Source: an uncultured Paracoccaceae bacterium
GTDB lineage: Bacteria > Pseudomonadota > Alphaproteobacteria > Rhodobacterales > Rhodobacteraceae
DNA length: 9,937 nucleotides
Direction: 5' to 3'
Assembly (NCBI GenBank): GCA_937927885.1
Contig: CALEZJ010000643.1
Span: 1-9,937, forward strand
Shown here: positions 5,268-9,937 of the stretch, piece after piece
Position numbering within the stretch: the stretch's first letter is position 1
Layout: each line of letters starts with the position of its first letter
Program-made: the position numbers and the translations under genes
The notes under the pieces: model-generated
The model's database searches: none
Told to the model about the DNA's origin: nothing
What the model saw: the letters and a program-made list of their open reading frames with translations, nothing else

Positions 5268-6973
5268 GCGCAGGCCAGATCGTCGGCGGAAAGTGCATAA
5301 AGCTGCGCCGCCCCGGCGCGGGCCTGCACCAGAAGTGCAGCCTGCTCGGGCAGGATACGGTCAATGAACACCCGCGCCAGACGGGCTCGCGGCCCTCCGG
5401 GATCGGCGATCGCGGCCCGAAGATGGTAATGCGCCCCCAGCACCCGGGCAAAGGCGCGCAGGAAGGCGACAGCCCCGGCGTTGCGGTCATCGGGGGTCTG
5501 GGAAACCAGCCATTCCACCGCCTCGCGCATGGTTTCGGCGGCCTCCCAGACCTTGCCCGCCAGTTCGGGCAAGGTGACGCGCGCGGCCTCGGCGCTGTCC
5601 TCGACCTCTTGCAGCAGACGGTGGGCTGCCTCGCCCCCATCCATCATCTTGCGGCCAACGAGGTCCATCGCCTGAATGCCGTTGGTTCCCTCGTAGATCG
5701 GCGTGATACGCGCGTCGCGGAAATACTGCGCGGCGCCGGTTTCCTCGATGAAGCCCATTCCGCCGTGAACCTGCACGCCCAGACTGGAAACCTCGCAGCC
5801 GATGTCGGTGCCATGCGCCTTGGCAATCGGCGTCAGCAGGGCGGCGCGCGCGGTCCAACTGTCCTTGCCGGTTGCCCTGGCCATGTCGAGGCTGAGCCCG
5901 CAATCCAGCGCAATCGCCCGTGCGGCAAAGGTTTCGGCCTTCATCACCGCCAGCATGCGGCGCACATCGGCGTGGTCGATGATCGCCGTGTCGCCCTTTG
6001 GCGTGCGGCCTTGACGGCGGTCCTTGGCATAGGCCAGCGCGTGCTGATAAGCGGCCTCGGCCACGCCGATACCCTGCGCCCCCACGCCAAGACGGGCGTT
6101 GTTCATCATGGTGAACATTGCTGCCATACCGCCGCCCGGCTTGCCGATCATCCAGCCTTGGGCGCCCTCGAACGCCATCACACAGGTGGGCGAGCCGTGG
6201 ATGCCCAGCTTGTGCTCCAGCGACACCACCCGCAGCGCGTTGCGCGCGCCGGGGTTGCCCTGCGCGTCGGGGATCAGCTTGGGCACCATGAACAGGCTGA
6301 TGCCGCGCGTGCCGGGCGCAGACTCGGGCAGGCGGGCGAGGACAAGATGGCAGACATTGGCAGCAACGTCATGGTCGCCCCAGGTGATGAAGATCTTTTG
6401 CCCGGTGATGGCATAGGTGCCATCGGTGTTCTGTTCCGCCTTGGTGCGCAGCGCGCCCACGTCCGAACCCGCCTGGGGCTCGGTCAGGTTCATCGTCCCG
6501 GTCCATTCACCGGCGATCAGCTTTGGCAGGTAAAGGTCCTTGATCGCATCCGAGGCGTGGTGTTCCAATGCCTCGATCTGGCCCTGGCTGAGCAAGGGGC
6601 ACAGTTGCAGCGACAGGCAGGCGCCCGACATCATCTCGTTCATCGCGGTGGTCAGGGTGATCGGCAGACCCATCCCGCCATGGTCGGGCGTGGCACTCAG
6701 GCCCAGCCAGCCCCCCTCGGCGATGGCCTTGTAGCCCTCCTTGAACCCTGGCGAGGTCCGCACGATGCCGTTTTCCAACCGCGCCGGGGTCAGATCACCC
6801 CCCCGGTTCAGCGGAGCCAGTACCTCATCGCACAGACGTCCCAGTTCGGTCAGGATGGCTTCGGTCGTCTCGGGACCTGCCTCGGCAAAGGTTTCGGTCG
6901 CGGCCAGACGGGCGTAGCCCAGCACCCGGTCGAGCAGAAAGCGGATATCGGCGACGGGGGCGGCAAAGGACAT
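5264..6973 (-). CDS. Acyl-CoA dehydrogenase, long form with C-terminal extension
   Basis: A flavin enzyme that forms the alpha,beta double bond in an acyl-CoA and passes electrons to ETF. The product is 569 residues, longer than the roughly 380 of classic members, matching the long branch with an extra C-terminal domain that includes DmdC (3-methylmercaptopropionyl-CoA dehydrogenase). Visible motifs are MNLTEPQAGSD (161-171, substrate/FAD loop), GQKIFITWGDHD (191-202), KLGIHGSPTC (255-264), QVHGGMGFIEE (401-411) and IYEGTNGIQAMDL (426-438), with E428 in the position of the catalytic base. The start at 6973 has a GAGG site about 8 bases upstream. It is the first gene of the minus-strand operon, overlapping the MBL hydrolase by 4 bases. 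Chain length and substrate cannot be decided from sequence alone; DmdC-type activity is possible but unproven. Confidence 0.93.
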   Translation of the reverse strand: MSFAAPVADIRFLLDRVLGYARLAATETFAEAGPETTEAILTELGRLCDEVLAPLNRGGDLTPARLENGIVRTSPGFKEGYKAIAEGGWLGLSATPDHGGMGLPITLTTAMNEMMSGACLSLQLCPLLSQGQIEALEHHASDAIKDLYLPKLIAGEWTGTMNLTEPQAGSDVGALRTKAEQNTDGTYAITGQKIFITWGDHDVAANVCHLVLARLPESAPGTRGISLFMVPKLIPDAQGNPGARNALRVVSLEHKLGIHGSPTCVMAFEGAQGWMIGKPGGGMAAMFTMMNNARLGVGAQGIGVAEAAYQHALAYAKDRRQGRTPKGDTAIIDHADVRRMLAVMKAETFAARAIALDCGLSLDMARATGKDSWTARAALLTPIAKAHGTDIGCEVSSLGVQVHGGMGFIEETGAAQYFRDARITPIYEGTNGIQAMDLVGRKMMDGGEAAHRLLQEVEDSAEAARVTLPELAGKVWEAAETMREAVEWLVSQTPDDRNAGAVAFLRAFARVLGAHYHLRAAIADPGGPRARLARVFIDRILPEQAALLVQARAGAAQLYALSADDLACA

Positions 6974-7013
6974 GACATAACCTCAGGGCGATCTGACGGA
7001 GGGTCGCGGCCCG

Positions 7014-7043
7014 CTTGGCAAGCCGCGCCAAGGGCTGTATTGC
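7014..7043 (+). promoter_or_regulatory. Candidate sua5 promoter overlapped by a 6-bp inverted repeat
   Basis: A -35-like TTGGCA (7015-7020) and a -10-like TATTGC (7038-7043) are separated by exactly 17 bases, placing the start near 7050 and leaving a leader of about 55 nt before the GTG at 7105. The same place holds a perfect inverted repeat, CTTGGC (7014-7019) and GCCAAG (7027-7032), with a 7-base spacer. It lies across the -35 and could be an operator. It is in the divergent space between sua5 and the acyl-CoA dehydrogenase gene, so a bound protein could affect both. No comparably good minus-strand promoter was seen. Confidence 0.4.
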
Positions 7044-7104
7044 CCCAAATCGGCGTCCCGTTCCACCCGGAGAAATCAGGACGCAGCGTCAATCGGGGCT
7101 GCCT

Positions 7105-8046
7105 GTGACCGAGACCCTCGTTCTTTCGCCAAACCCCGAGGGGCTCGCACGCGCCGCGGCGATCCTGCGGGCGGGCGGGTTGGTCGCGCTGCCGACCGAG
7201 ACGGTTTATGGACTTGCTGCGGATGCCCGCGATGACCGGGCGGTGGCAAAGATCTTTGCAGCCAAGGGGCGCCCCCGGTTCAACCCGCTGATCGTGCATC
7301 TGCCGGGGCTGGAGGCCGTCCCGGAATTCGCCGAGGTGACGCCGCTGGGCGCGCGGCTGGCCGACGCCTTCTGGCCCGGCCCGATGACTCTGGTCCTGCC
7401 GCTCAGGGGGGGGCTTTCGCCTTTGGTGACGGCGGGGCTCTCGACCGTGGCGATCCGGCTGCCCGCCCATCCGGTGGCAAAGGGATTGCTGGAGGCCTTT
7501 GGGGGCCCCTTGGCGGCGCCCTCGGCCAACCCCTCGGGGCGGATCAGTCCGGTGACTGCCGCGCATGTGATCGAAGGACTGGGCGGGCGTATCGCGGCGG
7601 TCATCGACGGGGGAGATTGTGCTGTCGGGCTGGAATCCACGATTCTGGATGCAACCGGCGACGCGCCGGTGCTGCTGCGCGCCGGGGGGCTGGCGGTGGA
7701 AGAGATTGAGCGTCTGGGACTGCGGGTCGCCGAGCGGCAGGGAAACGCGATCACGGCGCCCGGGCAACTCGCCTCGCATTACGCCCCGCGCGGGCGGGTC
7801 CGGTTGGACGTCACGGTACCCGAGGCCGGGGAAATCTGGGTCGGCTTTGGTCCCAGCCCCGGCGCGGCGCTGAGCTTGAGCGAGTCCGGCGATCTGACCG
7901 AGGCCGCCGCGCACCTGTTCCACGCGCTGCATCAGGCAGATGCGCTGGCCGGACCCGGTGGCCGCATCGCCTTTGCCCCCTTGCCCGAAACCGGCCTTGG
8001 CCGCGCCATCAATGATCGGCTGCGGCGCGCGGCGGCGCCGCGCTGA
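7105..8046 (+). CDS. sua5: L-threonylcarbamoyladenylate synthase, Sua5 type (two-domain)
   Basis: Makes threonylcarbamoyl-AMP from threonine, bicarbonate and ATP, the first step of the t6A37 modification of ANN-decoding tRNAs; TsaD and partners then transfer the group. The 313-residue form has the YrdC domain (about 1-205) with PTETVYGLAAD (30-40), KGRPRFNPL (54-62), STVAIRLP (113-120), APSANPSG (138-145) and GLESTILD (175-182). A linker with PGQLASHYAP (219-228) leads to the Sua5 domain (about 230-313). The HYAP linker separates Sua5 from the shorter TsaC/YrdC. The GTG at 7105 is preferred because the family homology begins there; the frame stays open upstream to an ATG at 7015, but that extension would overlap the candidate promoter and looks non-coding. 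The ribosome site is weak (GGGG at 7095-7098). Confidence 0.93.
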   Translation: MTETLVLSPNPEGLARAAAILRAGGLVALPTETVYGLAADARDDRAVAKIFAAKGRPRFNPLIVHLPGLEAVPEFAEVTPLGARLADAFWPGPMTLVLPLRGGLSPLVTAGLSTVAIRLPAHPVAKGLLEAFGGPLAAPSANPSGRISPVTAAHVIEGLGGRIAAVIDGGDCAVGLESTILDATGDAPVLLRAGGLAVEEIERLGLRVAERQGNAITAPGQLASHYAPRGRVRLDVTVPEAGEIWVGFGPSPGAALSLSESGDLTEAAAHLFHALHQADALAGPGGRIAFAPLPETGLGRAINDRLRRAAAPR

Positions 8047-8059
8047 GTCGGAGCGATCC

Positions 8060-8188
8060 ATGACGCTGGACAGGTTGCGGCGTGCTTGTGTCCTGCGGTG
8101 CGCATCGCGTATCTGGAGCGAGAGGACGGAGCAGGCCGGTTATCCCGGGCAGGGTCGTGCTTTTTGGCGGACTTGGAGAATGACATGA
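8060..8188 (+). other. Possible small upstream ORF (42 codons) overlapping the matB start
   Basis: In the 138-base gap between sua5 and matB, an ATG at 8060 sits 6 bases after a GGAG site (8050-8053). It opens a 42-codon frame whose TGA (8186-8188) overlaps the matB ATG as ATGA. The product would begin MTLDRLRRACVLRCASRIW; it is rich in Arg, Cys and Trp and resembles no family I know, and such a composition is common in non-coding frames of GC-rich DNA. The ribosome site and stop/start overlap are suggestive of a leader ORF that couples translation to matB, but they could easily be chance. No convincing terminator or promoter was seen in the rest of the gap. Confidence 0.2.
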
Positions 8189-9699
8189 CAAATCCCCTGT
8201 ATGATGCGCTCTTCGCGCCCCTGTCCGGACGTGGCTCGACGTTCCTGATCCTGCCCGACGGACGCGAGATTTCGGGCGCGGCCTTCCACGGGCTTTGCGC
8301 GCGCGTCGCGGGGGCGCTGGCGGAACTGGGTTTGCAGCCCGGCGACCGCATGGCGGTGCAGGTCGAAAAGAGCATTGAGGCGCTGGCGCTTTATGGGGGG
8401 GCGGTGATGGCGGGGGTCGTATTCCTGCCGCTGAACACCGCCTACACGCCCGAGGAACTGCGCTATTTCGTGACCGATGCCGGGGCGACCCTGCTGCTGG
8501 CGGATGGGACGAAAGCGGCGGCTCTGGCCACGGTGGCGGCCGATTGCGGAGCACGGTTGATGGTGCTGAACGCCGACGGCACCGGCGATTTCGCCGAAGC
8601 CGTATCAGCGGCGACCGAGATGTCGGGGCCTGCGGTGCGGGACGAGGCGGATCTGGCGGCGTTGCTCTATACGTCGGGCACCACGGGACGCTCGAAGGGC
8701 GCGATGCTGAGCCAGAGGAACCTGTTGTCCAACGCCGAGGTTCTGGTGCGCGAGTGGCGCTTTGGCCCCGGTGATGTGCTGCTGCACGCGCTGCCGATCT
8801 TTCACACCCATGGGCTTTTCGTCGCCACCAACACGATGCTTCTGGCAGGCGGGGCGATGATCCTGTTGCCGAAACTGGATGTTGACGCGCTGATCCGCTG
8901 GATGCCGCGCGCGAATACGCTGATGGGCGTTCCCACTTTTTATACACGCCTCCTGGACGATCCGCGCTTTACCCGCGATCTGGTGTCACATTTTCGACTT
9001 TTCATTTCAGGCTCGGCGCCGCTGCTGGCCGAGACCCACACGGCTTTCGAGGCGCGCACCGGGCACCGGATCCTCGAGCGCTATGGCATGACCGAGACCA
9101 ACATGAACACCTCGAACCCGTACGAAGGCGCGCGGAAGGCGGGTACTGTGGGGCCCGCGCTGCCGGGGGTCGAGGTCAAGGTCACCGACCCCGCAACGGG
9201 CGCAACCTTGCCGCAGGGCGAAATCGGCGTGATCGAGGTGCGCGGGCCGAACGTGTTTCAGGGCTATTGGCGGATGCCGGAAAAGACCGCCGCCGAATTA
9301 CGCGCGGACGGTTTCTTCATCACCGGCGATCTGGGCGTGATCGACACCGAGGGCTATGTCACCATCGTCGGTCGGCAAAAGGACCTGATCATTGCCGGGG
9401 GTTACAACATCTATCCCAAGGAGATCGAACTGGAACTGGACGAGGTTCCCGGCATCAAGGAAAGCGCGGTAATCGGCGTGCCGCATCCCGATCTGGGCGA
9501 GGCGGTGCTGGGGGTGATCGTGCCGGAACCGGGCACCAATCCAGACACCTCGGCGATTCTGGCCGGGCTGGGTGCGCGGCTGGCGCGGTTCAAGGTGCCG
9601 CGTGCGCTGGTGGTGGTGCCGGACCTGCCGCGCAACACCATGGGAAAGGTGCAAAAGGCCCTGTTGCGCGACACCTACGCGGGCTGGTTCCGACGTTGA
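8185..9699 (+). CDS. matB: Malonyl-CoA synthetase (malonate-CoA ligase) MatB
   Basis: An AMP-forming acyl-CoA synthetase that converts malonate, ATP and CoA to malonyl-CoA. The 504-residue product aligns end to end with the Rhodopseudomonas MatB as I remember it, about 503 residues. Shared landmarks are VEKSIEAL (60-67), LPLNTAYTPEEL (81-92), the P-loop YTSGTTGRSKGAM (162-174), HALPIFHTHGLF, LMGVPTFYTRLL, FISGSAPLLAETH, ERYGMTETNMNTSNPYEG (298-315), the hinge-region ITGDLG and the C-terminal NTMGKVQK with the catalytic Lys at 488. The ATG at 8185 is preferred because GGAG (8175-8178) lies 6 bases before it and homology starts there; the frame is open further upstream to 8086 but those residues look non-coding. 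The decarboxylase (matA) and carrier (matC) often linked to matB are absent here. It ends 4 bases from a convergent gene. Confidence 0.96.
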   Translation: MTNPLYDALFAPLSGRGSTFLILPDGREISGAAFHGLCARVAGALAELGLQPGDRMAVQVEKSIEALALYGGAVMAGVVFLPLNTAYTPEELRYFVTDAGATLLLADGTKAAALATVAADCGARLMVLNADGTGDFAEAVSAATEMSGPAVRDEADLAALLYTSGTTGRSKGAMLSQRNLLSNAEVLVREWRFGPGDVLLHALPIFHTHGLFVATNTMLLAGGAMILLPKLDVDALIRWMPRANTLMGVPTFYTRLLDDPRFTRDLVSHFRLFISGSAPLLAETHTAFEARTGHRILERYGMTETNMNTSNPYEGARKAGTVGPALPGVEVKVTDPATGATLPQGEIGVIEVRGPNVFQGYWRMPEKTAAELRADGFFITGDLGVIDTEGYVTIVGRQKDLIIAGGYNIYPKEIELELDEVPGIKESAVIGVPHPDLGEAVLGVIVPEPGTNPDTSAILAGLGARLARFKVPRALVVVPDLPRNTMGKVQKALLRDTYAGWFRR

Positions 9700-9703
9700 A
9701 GGC

Positions 9704-9937
9704 TCAGTCGACGCACAGCGTCTCGCGGCGTCCGGGAACCGTGAAGACCTCATGGCAACCGAAAAGCGGCTGGTAGGGGGCGCAGGTGCCGGACCGCGCG
9801 AGGCACAGTCCCTGACAGTCCGATGCGGAGGTGCAGGCGCGGCCCGCGTCGCGCGTGGGCTGGATGCAGGAGTGGATTCCGCCACCACGCAGCATCATTT
9901 GTCCCCCCGCACGCAAGCAGGCCGCTCGCTCTTGGAC
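9704..9937 (-). CDS. Cysteine-rich conserved hypothetical protein, C-terminal part
   Basis: The frame is open from the right edge to a TGA at 9704-9706, giving 77 residues, with the start beyond the window. In the visible part eight cysteines occur at positions 7, 24, 35, 41, 45, 52, 61 and 75, an even number that would suit four disulfides in a secreted or periplasmic protein. Notable stretches are CLRAGG, DAGRACTSASDCQGLC, FGCHEV and the final LCVD. I recall similar small hypothetical proteins in Rhodobacterales with the pattern C-x-GG...DAGxxC...SDCxGxC...FGC...LCxD, but know no function for them. An in-frame TTG at 9914-9916 could be a start, yet the conserved pattern already begins upstream (ERAACLRAGG), so a partial gene is preferred. 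It is convergent with matB. Confidence 0.75.
   Translation of the reverse strand, partial: VQERAACLRAGGQMMLRGGGIHSCIQPTRDAGRACTSASDCQGLCLARSGTCAPYQPLFGCHEVFTVPGRRETLCVD

Noticed and set aside
7015..7104. Extension of sua5 to an upstream ATG
   Set aside because: The extra 30 residues resemble no Sua5 protein and would place the start codon inside the candidate promoter; the GTG at 7105 fits the family start.
5252..7108. A 618-codon open frame on the plus strand
   Set aside because: It is antisense to the acyl-CoA dehydrogenase, which has full family motifs. The plus-strand frame is His/Gly/Gln-rich with no domain.
8020..8046. GC-rich palindromic stretch at the end of sua5
   Set aside because: It can fold but has no following T-run and is within coding sequence, so it is probably a by-product of GC-rich codons.
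6850..8061. A 403-codon open frame on the minus strand
   Set aside because: It is antisense to sua5 and overlaps the start of the acyl-CoA dehydrogenase in another frame; its composition is Arg/Gln/Pro-rich and motif-free.
8086..8184. Extension of matB upstream
   Set aside because: The extra residues are not MatB-like, and a well-spaced GGAG site precedes the ATG at 8185 where homology begins.

Overview
The window looks like a chromosomal housekeeping segment from a GC-rich alphaproteobacterium, most likely in Rhodobacterales (Rhodobacteraceae / Roseobacter-Paracoccus relatives). The support is the strong G/C third-position bias, a 43-residue protein that closely matches my recollection of the small subunit IV of the Paracoccus aa3-type cytochrome c oxidase, and the family-typical GreA, AzlCD, MatB and acyl-CoA dehydrogenase sequences. 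I see no mobile element, CRISPR array, tRNA or rRNA.

Layout. (1) Bases 1-58, minus strand: the first 19 codons of an FAD-dependent oxidoreductase, probably ETF-ubiquinone oxidoreductase, with a candidate promoter at 110-138. (2) Bases 59-289: a divergent intergenic region that ends in a strong intrinsic-terminator-like hairpin with six T's, only 20 bp before greA. (3) Bases 290-2831, plus strand: a compact operon of greA, a two-TM conserved hypothetical, azlC and azlD (branched-chain amino acid exporter); the last two overlap by 4 nt. (4) Bases 6973 down to 2835, minus strand: a five-gene unit of acyl-CoA dehydrogenase, MBL-fold hydrolase (4-nt overlap), Tat-type lipoprotein (16-nt overlap), the tiny ctaH, and a second lipoprotein. 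The two lipoproteins are diverged paralogues flanking ctaH and share a spaced His...Cys pattern. (5) Bases 7105-9699, plus strand: a two-domain Sua5-type threonylcarbamoyl-AMP synthase, then malonyl-CoA synthetase MatB, separated by 138 bp. (6) Bases 9704-9937, minus strand: the C-terminal end of a secreted-looking cysteine-rich hypothetical protein, convergent with matB.

Functional themes. The acyl-CoA dehydrogenase would pass electrons through ETF to ETF-QO and then to the respiratory chain, where CtaH is an oxidase accessory subunit. MatB makes malonyl-CoA from malonate. AzlCD exports branched-chain amino acids. These are loosely linked by acyl-CoA and respiratory metabolism but do not form one obvious pathway. 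The least explained parts are the paired lipoproteins around ctaH, the terminator in the greA leader, the membrane protein between greA and azlC, and the cysteine-rich protein at the right edge.
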